A stretch of DNA of 64,000 bases from assembly GCF_001426525.1 (NCBI RefSeq), contig NZ_LMEW01000036.1:1-64000 (forward strand). Direction: 5' to 3'. A program made the translations under genes and the position numbers. Shown here piece by piece: positions 15,753 through 24,978 of this stretch (position 1 is the first letter of the stretch; the number at the start of each line of letters is the position of its first letter). A model generated the notes under the pieces. It did no database searches and had not been told where the DNA came from. It saw only the letters and a program-made list of their open reading frames with translations. The stretch comes from Massilia sp. Root133 (GTDB taxonomy: Bacteria > Pseudomonadota > Gammaproteobacteria > Burkholderiales > Burkholderiaceae_D).

Positions 15753-16520
15753 CTAGGCGTTGTTCGGCGTGATGCCCCAGTTGGCCGGGACCTGCTTTTC
15801 CGGCTCCGGTGCGGGCTGGGGATTGGCGGGCGGCTGCGCCGGTGCGGGCTGCACCGGCGCCGGAGGCGGCGGCGGCGTCACGCACGGCGGGGCGGCCGAG
15901 ACGGTGTTCTTGATCATGCCGGCCGGGCACGACGTCGCGCCCTGGCCCAGCGGTGCGACGACCTTGCCGTTGGCCTGGGATGGCACGACGCGGGGCGTCT
16001 TGCGGGCCGTGGCCGAGGCGGCCAGTTTCTTCTTCTGGTCTTCCGGCAGTTGCAGGTAGCTTTCCCACGTGGCGTTCTTTTGCTCGGGGGCGATCTTGCG
16101 GGTGCGCGTATAGGTTTCGCGTGCCAGTTCGCGCTGCTCGGGCGTCAGCTTGGCCCATGCGCGCATGCGTTCGTGAACGCGCTGCTGCTCTTCCGGTTTC
16201 AGCGTGGCGAAGCGGTTCGCGAGCTGCAGCCATTTCTGCTTGCGCACGCCATCCATCTGGTCCCATTCGGCCTGCAGCGGCTGCAGGGCCACCTGCTGGG
16301 CCGGCGTCAGGCTGCGCCACAGGGACTTGTCGCCGCCCTTGTGGCTGCCGGTGGCCGGTTTGGCGGGCTGCGTCGAGGCGGTGGTGGCGTCGGCCGCATC
16401 GCGCGCGGTCGGGCCGGATGCGGGAAGGAAGCCGCCTTGCTGGTGGAGGGTCAGTGCGGCCGCGCCAACGAGCACGACGGCGGCGGCGGCGCCGGCAACC
16501 TTGAGCTTGTTAGCCGTCAT
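15753..16520 (-). CDS. DUF3106 domain protein
   Basis: A 255-residue protein with an N-terminal hydrophobic anchor (about 7-24), a charged helical DUF3106 region (about 65-175) with repeated LTPEQ and LKPEEQ motifs, and a proline/alanine-rich tail. The repeats recall periplasmic metal or stress proteins of the CpxP/Spy kind, but no function is known. It lies 3 bp from the DUF3619 gene in the sigma factor operon. Confidence 0.82.
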   Translation of the reverse strand: MTANKLKVAGAAAAVVLVGAAALTLHQQGGFLPASGPTARDAADATTASTQPAKPATGSHKGGDKSLWRSLTPAQQVALQPLQAEWDQMDGVRKQKWLQLANRFATLKPEEQQRVHERMRAWAKLTPEQRELARETYTRTRKIAPEQKNATWESYLQLPEDQKKKLAASATARKTPRVVPSQANGKVVAPLGQGATSCPAGMIKNTVSAAPPCVTPPPPPAPVQPAPAQPPANPQPAPEPEKQVPANWGITPNNA

Positions 16521-16523
16521 CCT

Positions 16524-16952
16524 TTACTGGGCTCGCTGCGGCTGTTGTTGTGCTTGCTGCTGTTGCGCCAGGTAAGCGTTGAAACCGTGGTCGGTGTAGG
16601 CGGTCAGGGGCAGGTCGTCGGACAGCACGGCCGCATCCAGCTCGGCCAGCTCGGCCGCACGCTGCTCGCGTTCGTACTGGTACACGCCGACCATGCCGGC
16701 CGCCATCAGCAGCAGCGGCGCGACGACGGCGGCACGCGCCACCCACTGCATCGAGAACAGCGCGCCCAGGTCGAACGACGCACGCTGCTGGTTGGCGCGT
16801 ACTGGCGCAGCGGTAGCATGTGCTCGTTTTCGTGCGAGCGCGGCCGCGCGCGCGGCGGCCAGGCGGTCGGTCGTCGAGGCCGGCAGGTTGTCGAGGTTCT
16901 CGTTCAGGGCATGGCGGATCTTGTACGCCAGGTTGATGTCGTCGGTGTTCAT
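16524..16952 (-). CDS. DUF3619 protein, candidate anti-sigma factor
   Basis: A 142-residue single-pass membrane protein. The cytoplasmic N-terminus (about 1-70) is helical and charged, one transmembrane helix lies near 72-91, and the C-terminal part is acidic then glutamine-rich. Its start overlaps the sigma factor stop by ATGA, and the topology fits a membrane-bound anti-sigma factor. The anti-sigma role is inference from position and layout. Confidence 0.8.
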   Translation of the reverse strand: MNTDDINLAYKIRHALNENLDNLPASTTDRLAAARAAALARKRAHATAAPVRANQQRASFDLGALFSMQWVARAAVVAPLLLMAAGMVGVYQYEREQRAAELAELDAAVLSDDLPLTAYTDHGFNAYLAQQQQAQQQPQRAQ

Positions 16953-17518
16953 AATTTAATTCCCTTGGCCTCCAGGGCTTTTTGCAGGGAATGCGTAGCG
17001 CGAGAGCAATGCGTCTTTACACTGCCCTCGGAGCATCCCATCGCTTGGGCCGTCTCGGCCACATCCATGTCCTGCCAGTAACGCATGAGGAACGCTTCCC
17101 GTTGACGCGCCGGGAGCTTTTGTATCTCTTCCTCGATCAGGCGCAGGGTTTCCGCACGTTCGACCTGATCCGCGCTCGACTCCGCGGCGGACGTTCCTTC
17201 TTCGGCCTCGTAAGATGCCAGTATATCAAAATCCTCGTCGTCGTCGTCGCGGCGGCCGAGGCCTCCGAAGAGGCTGATCCAGGTATTCCTGACCTTTTCG
17301 CGGCGGAAGTAATCGAGGATGGTGTTCTGCAGGATGCGCTGGAAAAGCATCGGCAATTCGGCCAGGGGCTTGTCGCCGTATTTCTCCGCGAGCTTGATCA
17401 TGGCGTCCTGAACGATGTCGAGCGCTGCCTCGTCCTTGCGGACCGCGTACGCCGCCTGCTTGAAGGCGCGCCGCTCGACACTCTCGAGGAAGTCGTTGAG
17501 TTCTTTATCAGTGGCCAT
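16949..17518 (-). CDS. ECF-type RNA polymerase sigma factor
   Basis: A 189-residue sigma-70 family protein. Region 2 spans about 8-80 (with ALDIVQDAMIKLAEKY and RILQNTILDYFRREK), joined by an acidic linker (DDDDEDFD) to region 4 at about 125-185 (LPARQREAFLMRYWQDMDVAETAQAMGCSEGSVKTH). ATG 17518 is preferred to a GTG seven codons upstream. Head of a four-gene operon with DUF3619, DUF3106 and RDD proteins. Confidence 0.9.
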   Translation of the reverse strand: MATDKELNDFLESVERRAFKQAAYAVRKDEAALDIVQDAMIKLAEKYGDKPLAELPMLFQRILQNTILDYFRREKVRNTWISLFGGLGRRDDDDEDFDILASYEAEEGTSAAESSADQVERAETLRLIEEEIQKLPARQREAFLMRYWQDMDVAETAQAMGCSEGSVKTHCSRATHSLQKALEAKGIKL

Positions 17519-17687
17519 GCGATAAGTGGTGGGCGCCACCGGTACGTTGCCTGTGGCTTTTCGGAAAACTTTCGAATGCTAGCAAAATTTACGGATGACC
17601 GCACCCGAAACCGGCAGGGTCGCGTGTGCGGTCTTCCCTTATTGACTCTAGAATGGTCGGATTAACATTGTTCAGGAGATAGACGTG

Positions 17688-18311
17688 ATGCGCATCCTCG
17701 GCAAGGCAAGCTCGATCAACGTCCGCAAGGTCTTGTGGACTGCCAGCGAACTCGGCATCGCGTTCGAACGTGAAGACTGGGGCAGCGGCTTCCGCTCCAC
17801 GCAGGAACCGGAATTCCTCGCGCTGAATCCGAACGCGATGGTGCCGGTGCTGGTCGATGGCGACGTCGTGCTGTGGGAGTCGAACACGATCAGCCGCTAC
17901 CTGGCCGCACGCTACGGCGACGGACGCCTGCTGCCCGCCGATGCGCTGGCCCGCGCGAAGGTCGAGCAGTGGATGGACTGGCAGGCGACGGAGTTGAACA
18001 ATGCGTGGCGCTACGCGTTCATGGGCCTGCTGCGCAACAGTCCTGCGCACCAGGATCCGGTCCAGATCGCCGCGAGCATCGCCGGCTGGAATCGCCAGAT
18101 GGGCCTGCTCGAGCGGCACCTGGAAACGGCAGGCGACTACGTGGCGGGCGGGGCGTTTTCGCTGGCCGACATCGTGCTCGGCCTGTCCGCGCACCGCTGG
18201 CGCAAGACGCCGATGGACGCGCGTCCCGGCTATCCTGCCATCGCGGCCTGGATGGCGCGGCTTGAGGTACGACCCGCCGCCCGCGCGTGGTTGCCGGACA
18301 ATATTGTGTGA
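17688..18311 (+). CDS. Glutathione S-transferase family protein
   Basis: A 207-residue GST. The N-terminal thioredoxin-like domain has SSINVRKVLW and the gamma-glutamyl-binding NAMVPVLVDGDVVLWESNTISRYL block; the helical C-terminal domain covers about 85-200 and carries the GGAFSLADIVLG capping motif. A GTG one codon upstream is an alternative start; CAGGAGA precedes both. It is divergent from the ECF sigma operon. Substrate unknown; glutathione-dependent detoxification is likely. Confidence 0.9.
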   Translation: MRILGKASSINVRKVLWTASELGIAFEREDWGSGFRSTQEPEFLALNPNAMVPVLVDGDVVLWESNTISRYLAARYGDGRLLPADALARAKVEQWMDWQATELNNAWRYAFMGLLRNSPAHQDPVQIAASIAGWNRQMGLLERHLETAGDYVAGGAFSLADIVLGLSAHRWRKTPMDARPGYPAIAAWMARLEVRPAARAWLPDNIV

Positions 18312-18683
18312 AAGCGCGCTTGAAAAAATAATTATTTATCTTGACCAGAATGGTGCAACGCAGTAAGGTATGGAACGCTTTGCACCCCCGAAGCTTATTG
18401 TCAAGCCAGCTTGTCACACAACGTCAACCTGGGCATGACGCGCTTTCACAATGTAGGCAGTTTGCTCCAACCCGTGCCACAAGCGCGAGAGATTCGCATT
18501 CCGCTACAGTAACTCAAGCTGAACGAGTTGCGTCCAGCGCCGGTTCGTAAGGATCCTACGGCATCCTGAAAGATCGACGTGACCGCAGAGAGAAGGGAAG
18601 CATGAGCACTGTTGCGTGACACGTATCTCGTCAGGGACGAGCATCCGATCAATCTCCCTATGGGTTTTGAAAGGAAACGTATC
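18312..18683 (+). other. Long leader region of the ilvBNC genes
   Basis: The first part is A/T-rich. No tRNA-like or clear terminator structure was found. It contains a six-codon reading frame with a strong ribosome binding site (18602-18619) and a small hairpin, CTCGTC and GACGAG (18627-18641). The length suggests regulation at the leader, but the mechanism is not evident. Confidence 0.4.
18602..18619 (+). other. Possible tiny leader ORF (MSTVA) ahead of ilvB
   Basis: ATG AGC ACT GTT GCG TGA is preceded by AGAAGGGA at good spacing and followed 8 bp later by a 6-bp stem hairpin. It has one Val codon only and no Leu or Ile run, so a classical branched-chain attenuator is not clearly supported. 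Confidence 0.25.
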
Positions 18684-20408
18684 ATGAGTAACGACGCAGC
18701 AGCTCCCATCACGGGCGCTGAGATCGTAGTCCGTTGCCTGGCGGAAGAGGGCGTGAAGCACGTCTTCGGTTACCCCGGCGGTGCGGTTCTCTACATCTAC
18801 GACGCCATCTTCAAGCAGGACAAATTCCAGCACATCCTGGTACGCCACGAGCAGGCAGCCGTGCACGCGGCCGACGCGTATTCGCGCAGCTCGAATGAAG
18901 TGGGCGTATGCCTGGTCACGTCCGGTCCGGGCGTCACCAATGCCGTCACCGGCCTCTCCACCGCATACATGGATTCGATTCCGATGGTCGTGATTTCCGG
19001 CCAGGTTCCGACCAATGCGATCGGCCAGGACGCATTCCAGGAATGCGACACCGTGGGCATCACGCGCCCGGTGGTGAAACACAATTTCCTCGTCAAGGAC
19101 GTCAAAGACCTTGCCGATACCATCAAGAAGGCCTTCTATATCGCACGCACCGGCCGTCCGGGTCCGGTCCTCGTCGATATCCCGAAGGACGTGAGCATGC
19201 AGAAGGCGACGTACTCGTACCCGAAAGAGGTCGAGATGCGTTCCTACCGCCCCGTCGACAAGGGCCACGCCGGCCAGATTCGCAAGGCAGTGCAGCTGCT
19301 GCTGGCGGCCGAGCGTCCGATGATCTACACGGGCGGCGGCGTCATCCTCGCCAATGCATCGAACGAACTGAACAAGCTGGTCGACAAGCTCGGCTTCCCG
19401 GTCACGAACACGCTGATGGGCCTGGGCGCCTACCGCGCCACCGACAGGAAATTCGTCGGCATGCCGGGCATGCACGGCACCTACGAAGCGAACATGGCGA
19501 TGCAGCACTGCGACGTCCTGATCGCCATCGGCGCCCGCTTCGACGACCGCGTGATCGGCAACCCGAAGCACTTCGCGTCGAACCCGCGCAAGATCATCCA
19601 CATCGACATCGACCCGTCGTCGATCTCGAAGCGCGTGAAAGTGGACATCCCCATCGTCGGCAACGTCAAGGACGTGCTGGTCGAACTGCTGTCGCAGCTG
19701 GATGCCGCCGAGCAGCGTCCGAACCCGGCCGTGCAGAAGTGGTGGCAGCAGATCGAAGACTGGCGCGGCCGCGAGTGCCTGCGCTATGCGACCTCGGATG
19801 AGCTGATCAAGCCGCAGTCCGTCGTCGAAAAAGTCTGGGAAGTCACCGGCGGCGACGCGTTCATCACGTCGGACGTGGGCCAGCACCAGATGTGGGCCGC
19901 GCAATACTACCCGTTCGACAAGCCGCGCCGCTGGATCAATTCCGGTGGCCTGGGCACGATGGGCGTGGGCCTGCCGTACGCGATGGGCGTGCAGATGGCG
20001 AATCCGGGCGCGACCGTGGCCTGCATCACGGGCGAGGGTTCGATCCAGATGAACATCCAGGAACTCGCGACCTGCAAGCAGTATCACCTGACGCCGAAGA
20101 TCATCCTCCTGAACAACCGCTTCCTGGGCATGGTGCGCCAGTGGCAGGAACTCGACTACGGTTCGCGTTACTCCGAGTCGTACATGGATTCCCTGCCGGA
20201 CTTCGAGAAGCTGGCCGAAGCGTATGGCCACGTCGGCATGCGCATCGAGAAGCCGGGCGACGTCGACGGCGCGCTGCGCGAAGCGTTCGCCATGAAGGAC
20301 CGCCTGGTGTTCATGAACTTCATTACCGACCGTAGCGAAAACGTCTGGCCGATGGTCAAGACGGGCAAAGGCTTGTCGGAAATGCTGCTCGGATCGGAGG
20401 ACCTGTAA
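18684..20408 (+). CDS. ilvB: Acetolactate synthase large subunit
   Basis: ThDP- and FAD-dependent enzyme joining two pyruvates to 2-acetolactate, or pyruvate and 2-oxobutyrate, in valine, leucine and isoleucine synthesis. From ATG 18684 it has 574 residues; an upstream in-frame start at 18612 lacks family-like sequence. The catalytic glutamate is E56 in RHEQAAVHAADAY, and the ThDP/Mg motif is GEGSIQMN with a later NN, with Glu where many homologues have Asp. The stop shares one base with the ilvN start. Confidence 0.97.
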   Translation: MSNDAAAPITGAEIVVRCLAEEGVKHVFGYPGGAVLYIYDAIFKQDKFQHILVRHEQAAVHAADAYSRSSNEVGVCLVTSGPGVTNAVTGLSTAYMDSIPMVVISGQVPTNAIGQDAFQECDTVGITRPVVKHNFLVKDVKDLADTIKKAFYIARTGRPGPVLVDIPKDVSMQKATYSYPKEVEMRSYRPVDKGHAGQIRKAVQLLLAAERPMIYTGGGVILANASNELNKLVDKLGFPVTNTLMGLGAYRATDRKFVGMPGMHGTYEANMAMQHCDVLIAIGARFDDRVIGNPKHFASNPRKIIHIDIDPSSISKRVKVDIPIVGNVKDVLVELLSQLDAAEQRPNPAVQKWWQQIEDWRGRECLRYATSDELIKPQSVVEKVWEVTGGDAFITSDVGQHQMWAAQYYPFDKPRRWINSGGLGTMGVGLPYAMGVQMANPGATVACITGEGSIQMNIQELATCKQYHLTPKIILLNNRFLGMVRQWQELDYGSRYSESYMDSLPDFEKLAEAYGHVGMRIEKPGDVDGALREAFAMKDRLVFMNFITDRSENVWPMVKTGKGLSEMLLGSEDL

Positions 20409-20899
20409 TGCGACACATCATCTCCGTCCTGCTGGAAAACGAAGCCGGCGCGCTGTCGCGCGTGGTGGGCCTGTTCTCGGCACGCGGCTACAACATCGAG
20501 ACGCTGACCGTGGCGCCGACCGAAGACGCTACCCTGTCGCGCATGACCATCGTGACGACGGGTTCGGACGACATCATCGAGCAGATCACCAAGCACCTGA
20601 ACCGCCTCATCGAGGTGGTGAAGGTGGTCGACCTGACCGAAGGCCAGCACATCGAGCGCGAGCTCATGCTGATCAAGGTGAGGGCAGTCGGCAAGGAGCG
20701 CGAAGAAATGAAGCGCACCGCCGACATCTTCCGCGGCCGCATCATCGACGTGACGGAAAAAACGTACACGATCGAACTGACGGGCGCGAAGACGAAGCTG
20801 GACGCCTTCATCGACGCCATCGACCGCGCCTCGATCCTCGAAACCGTCCGCACGGGCGGGTCCGGCATCGGCCGCGGCGAGCGCATCCTCAAGGTTTGA
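20408..20899 (+). CDS. ilvN: Acetolactate synthase small (regulatory) subunit
   Basis: A 163-residue regulatory subunit of the IlvH/IlvN type. The N-terminal ACT domain begins MRHIISVLLENEAGALSRVVGLFSARGYNIETL, where valine binds for feedback inhibition, and a second ferredoxin-like C-terminal domain follows. It is coupled to ilvB through a TAATG overlap. The length matches the IlvH class; the symbol ilvH is equally used in this group. Confidence 0.96.
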   Translation: MRHIISVLLENEAGALSRVVGLFSARGYNIETLTVAPTEDATLSRMTIVTTGSDDIIEQITKHLNRLIEVVKVVDLTEGQHIERELMLIKVRAVGKEREEMKRTADIFRGRIIDVTEKTYTIELTGAKTKLDAFIDAIDRASILETVRTGGSGIGRGERILKV

Positions 20900-20972
20900 C
20901 GCTGGCGATTCATTCGGTGGGCCCTGCGTCCACCAAACAAAATAACGACACACGAAAAGTACAGGATTAAAA

Positions 20973-21989
<1,017 letters not shown>

Positions 21990-22010
21990 TCAAGTCGTTA
22001 GCTGTTGTAC

Positions 22011-22090
22011 CGTCGCCCCTGCGCAGGCAGGGGGCCAATGTAGCGTTGTCGAAACGCTGAACTTGGGCCCCCGCCTCCGCGGGGGCGGCG
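22011..22090. repeat. Double-hairpin palindromic intergenic repeat, copy B
   Basis: A shorter, diverged copy of the element at 5465. It opens CGTCGCCCCTGCGCAGG and closes with TTGGGCCCCCGCC and GCGGGGGCGGCG followed by five T. The right hairpin plus T-run could serve as the ilvC terminator. Confidence 0.75.
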
Positions 22091-22210
22091 TTTTTGCACT
22101 GCTTTGCAATCAATTGCAACTTTCCATTACATAAACTCGACTTTTACGTCAAACCGGTTATCGTTCTCCTGCCGCGGCAACAGCCGCGCATGCAATCAAG
22201 GAGAACAACA

Positions 22211-22975
22211 ATGTCCATCAAAAAACTCGTCCTGTTGACCGCGCTGGCGTCCGCGTTGTCCGCGCAAGCCCAGTCCGCGCCCGCCACGAGCGGCACCTTG
22301 GTCATCGTGCCCGCGTTCGGTGAAGTGAAACATGCCAACGACGAGGCGACCGTCACCTTCGCCGTCGAGGAGCAGGACAAGGATCGCGCGGCAGCCACGG
22401 CCCGCGCCAACCAGAAGATGAAGCAGGGCACCGAGATCGTACGCCGCGAAGATCCGCAGGCGGAACTGAAAACGGTCGGCTATTACACCTATCCCGTCTA
22501 TCCGGAAGTGCCGGACGGCCCGCGTCCGCTGGCGAATCCTGCCGCGCGCCGCGTCCCGATCGGCTGGCGCGTCGGGCAATATCTTGAAGTGAAAACGCGC
22601 AACTTGCAGGCGCTGCCGAAGACGGCCGCCGCCGCGCAGAAAGTCGTCAACCTGAACGGCATCGATTATCACCTGAGCCCGGAGCTGCAGAAACGCCTGG
22701 ACGACGAGCGCATTGCCGCCACCTACCGCAACCTGAACGAGCGCATCGCCTCCATCGCGCGCGCGATGGGCCGCAACGTGAACGACGCCGTCATCGACAC
22801 GGTCGATTTCGAAGGCAGCGGCAATTACGCGGGCGGCCAGGCCGAGGCCGCGGCACCGCAGATGATGCGCATGTCGGCCAAGCGCGCCGACATGGCCGAG
22901 ATGCCGGAACCCAGCTTCGAGCCGGGCGAGACGACCTTGCAGATGCGCCTGGTCGGCAAGGTGAAATTCCGCTGA
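22211..22975 (+). CDS. SIMPL domain (DUF541) periplasmic protein
   Basis: A 254-residue protein starting MSIKKLVLL behind AAGGAGA, with a signal peptide ending near AQAQS. The SIMPL fold is visible as alternating strands and helices with GEVKHANDEATVTFAVEEQDKDRAAA at the start of the mature part. Family members include BP26/OMP28 and E. coli YggE, linked to oxidative stress, but the biochemical role is unknown. It stands alone between ilvC and pssA. Confidence 0.85.
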   Translation: MSIKKLVLLTALASALSAQAQSAPATSGTLVIVPAFGEVKHANDEATVTFAVEEQDKDRAAATARANQKMKQGTEIVRREDPQAELKTVGYYTYPVYPEVPDGPRPLANPAARRVPIGWRVGQYLEVKTRNLQALPKTAAAAQKVVNLNGIDYHLSPELQKRLDDERIAATYRNLNERIASIARAMGRNVNDAVIDTVDFEGSGNYAGGQAEAAAPQMMRMSAKRADMAEMPEPSFEPGETTLQMRLVGKVKFR

Positions 22976-23060
22976 AGGTAGCCGTTCGCTAACACGGGGG
23001 GCGGACCTTATAATGGCGGGGTCCGCGCCTCCTCGGTGCATTGTTGAGAAAAAGAAACCT

Positions 23061-23921
23061 ATGCCGACACTACCCCGACGCCGCAAACCCGGCGCCATCA
23101 AGGCGCCCCGCTTCGCCCGCTTCAGCCGCGTCCGCAAGACGGACGCCGCCGCGTCGCGCCCGCGCCGGGGTATCTACCTGCTGCCGAACGCCTTCACGAC
23201 GGCCGCGCTGTTCGGCGGCTTCTACGCGATCGTGATGGCGATGAACCAGCGCTTCGACCACGCCTGCTGGGCCGTGTTCATCGCGATGGTGCTGGACAGC
23301 CTGGACGGCCGCGTCGCCCGCCTGACGAACACGCAATCGGAGTTCGGCGCGCAGTACGACAGCCTGTCCGACATGGTCTCGTTCGGCGCCGCGCCGGCCC
23401 TCGTCATCTACGAATGGTCGCTGCGCGGCCTGGGCAAGCTGGGCTGGATCGCCGCGTTCGTCTACTGCGCCGGCGCCGCGCTGCGCCTGGCCCGCTTCAA
23501 CACGAATATCGAGGTCGTCGACAAGCGCTTCTTCCAAGGCTTGCCGAGCCCGGCCGCTGCTGCGTTGGTCGTCGGCTTCGTGATGATGATGACGGACCCG
23601 GACATCAACGTCAGCGCGCGCAAGGTCGACTGGATCTCGTGGGGCATCACGCTGTTCGCGGGCCTGACGATGGTGACCAATGTCCCGTTCTACAGCTTCA
23701 AGGACGTCAATTTCCGCAAGTCGGTGCCGTTCATCGTCGTGTTCCTGATCGCGCTCGCGCTGGCGCTGCTGGCGATCGATCCGCCCAAGGTGCTGTGGCC
23801 GCTGTTCGTCCTGTATGGCCTGTCGGGCTATGCCGTGTATCTGTACCGGCTCGCGAAGGGCAAGCCCGTCAGCATCGTCCAGACGGACGAAGAGGCGCTG
23901 GATCCGAGCGAGCGGCGCTGA
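23061..23921 (+). CDS. pssA: CDP-diacylglycerol--serine O-phosphatidyltransferase
   Basis: Membrane enzyme that makes phosphatidylserine, the precursor of phosphatidylethanolamine. The CDP-alcohol phosphotransferase signature DG-x2-AR-x8-G-x3-D-x3-D is complete in DGRVARLTNTQSEFGAQYDSLSD. About seven or eight hydrophobic helices follow a basic N-terminus; 286 residues from ATG 23061. In Burkholderiales it often follows ilvBNC, as here. Confidence 0.94.
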   Translation: MPTLPRRRKPGAIKAPRFARFSRVRKTDAAASRPRRGIYLLPNAFTTAALFGGFYAIVMAMNQRFDHACWAVFIAMVLDSLDGRVARLTNTQSEFGAQYDSLSDMVSFGAAPALVIYEWSLRGLGKLGWIAAFVYCAGAALRLARFNTNIEVVDKRFFQGLPSPAAAALVVGFVMMMTDPDINVSARKVDWISWGITLFAGLTMVTNVPFYSFKDVNFRKSVPFIVVFLIALALALLAIDPPKVLWPLFVLYGLSGYAVYLYRLAKGKPVSIVQTDEEALDPSERR

Positions 23922-23933
23922 GGCCGCCCCACG

Positions 23934-23953
23934 AAAAACGCCCCGGAGGGCGT
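23934..23953 (-). terminator. Intrinsic terminator of the phasin gene
   Basis: ACGCCC and GGGCGT form a stem with a CGGA loop. Read on the minus strand it is followed by five T. It lies 49 bp after the phasin stop. Confidence 0.7.
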
Positions 23954-23962
23954 CATGCGAAG

Positions 23963-23982
23963 CGGGACCGTGCGCGGTCCCG
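23963..23982. terminator. Hairpin after pssA
   Basis: CGGGACCG and CGGTCCCG give a perfect 8-bp stem with a TGCG loop, followed on the plus strand by a weak T-rich tract. It probably helps end pssA transcription. Confidence 0.5.
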
Positions 23983-24001
23983 TTGTCATTTCTATCGGGC
24001 G

Positions 24002-24622
24002 TCAGCTTGCCTTGCCAGTCGACTTGCCATGTTGCTGGCCCTGCTGGCTGCCCTGGACGTTGCCCTGGATCGTGCCGTCACGCGCATCGGCTTCGACGCG
24101 GACACCGGCCTCCGCGCCGTTGCCGCCGCTTTGCAGGTTGCCGCGGTGGGCACTGCCATTCCCGCCACCCTGCTGGAACGGATCGCGGAAGTTCTTCAGC
24201 GTGTCCTGCTGGGTGCGCAGGCTGTTCTGCGTTTCTTCGGAGGCTGCGCGAGACACCTCGTCGGCCAGGGATTTGGCCGTGCGCGACGCCTGGGGCACGT
24301 GCTGCTCGGCGACACGGGCCAGTTCGACCTGGGAGTCCGCCACGACGCGCGAGAGATGCTGCTGGTAGGCGCGAATCTTTTCCGCCGCCGGTTGGGCGCG
24401 CGATGCGGCGGCCGAGATGGCCTCGGTCGGATGCGTTGTGGTCATCAGTTGTTGACTGGCGATATTCGTTTCTTCCAGCAAGGTCTGGCCCAGCTGGATG
24501 TTGGCTTCGACGATGTTCTGGATCGAACGCGACCACGATTTCGACATGTCGTTGAGAAACGCAACCTGTGCATCCAGGTGCGAACGAACTGCGGGCGTAA
24601 CGGATTGCGAGAATAGGAACAT
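24002..24622 (-). CDS. Phasin family protein
   Basis: A 206-residue phasin, which coats polyhydroxyalkanoate granules. From MFLFSQSVTPAVRSH, the helical phasin domain runs about 1-120 (including SIQNIVEANIQLGQTLLEETN), then a glycine, asparagine and glutamine-rich low-complexity tail. The start at 24622 has GAGGT at correct spacing; a second possible start lies four codons upstream. A CTGC-N3-GCAG motif lies about 275 bp upstream. It implies PHA storage in this organism. Confidence 0.88.
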   Translation of the reverse strand: MFLFSQSVTPAVRSHLDAQVAFLNDMSKSWSRSIQNIVEANIQLGQTLLEETNIASQQLMTTTHPTEAISAAASRAQPAAEKIRAYQQHLSRVVADSQVELARVAEQHVPQASRTAKSLADEVSRAASEETQNSLRTQQDTLKNFRDPFQQGGGNGSAHRGNLQSGGNGAEAGVRVEADARDGTIQGNVQGSQQGQQHGKSTGKAS

Positions 24623-24978
24623 GTGTGACCTCATGAAAGTGTATCCGGTCTGAAAATTGCGACGCTGTGGCACAAAGATGCCAGAAATCAATTGATAGTT
24701 AGATTTTGCATCGCACAATCGCACTGCTCAGCACATATGCGTTCTAGCGCGAGTTCGTTAGACTAGACGCTTTTCATGACTTTTCAATGTCGGTTTCAAT
24801 CGTGCGCACGACGTTTCTGTCCTGAATCATAAACTTCCGCCGTTTTCGGCCAATATATTTTTCGCCTCATATTCGCCGGGAAATTTATGAGGAATTGCTG
24901 CATTGCAGCAGGTCTGTCGTGGAAGTATGAAACGGGTTGGCGGCGCGTGGCGCCATGACTTGAGCGAGCGTCCGGGTG
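24623..24978. other. Intergenic region upstream of the phasin gene
   Basis: This stretch is A/T-richer than its surroundings and shows no convincing gene. It should hold the phasin promoter on the minus strand. It contains GCACAA and TGC-rich words near 24710-24725 and the palindrome at 24896-24910. Confidence 0.5.
24896..24910. promoter_or_regulatory. TGC palindrome resembling a PhaR site
   Basis: TGCTGCATTGCAGCA has 7-bp perfect arms and contains CTGC-N3-GCAG, the pattern described for PhaR, the repressor of phasin genes. It is about 275 bp from the phasin start, which is far for direct repression. Confidence 0.4.

Noticed and set aside
17642..17668. TTGACT as promoter of the GST gene
   Set aside because: Candidate -10 boxes are at 12-15 bp spacing and weak.
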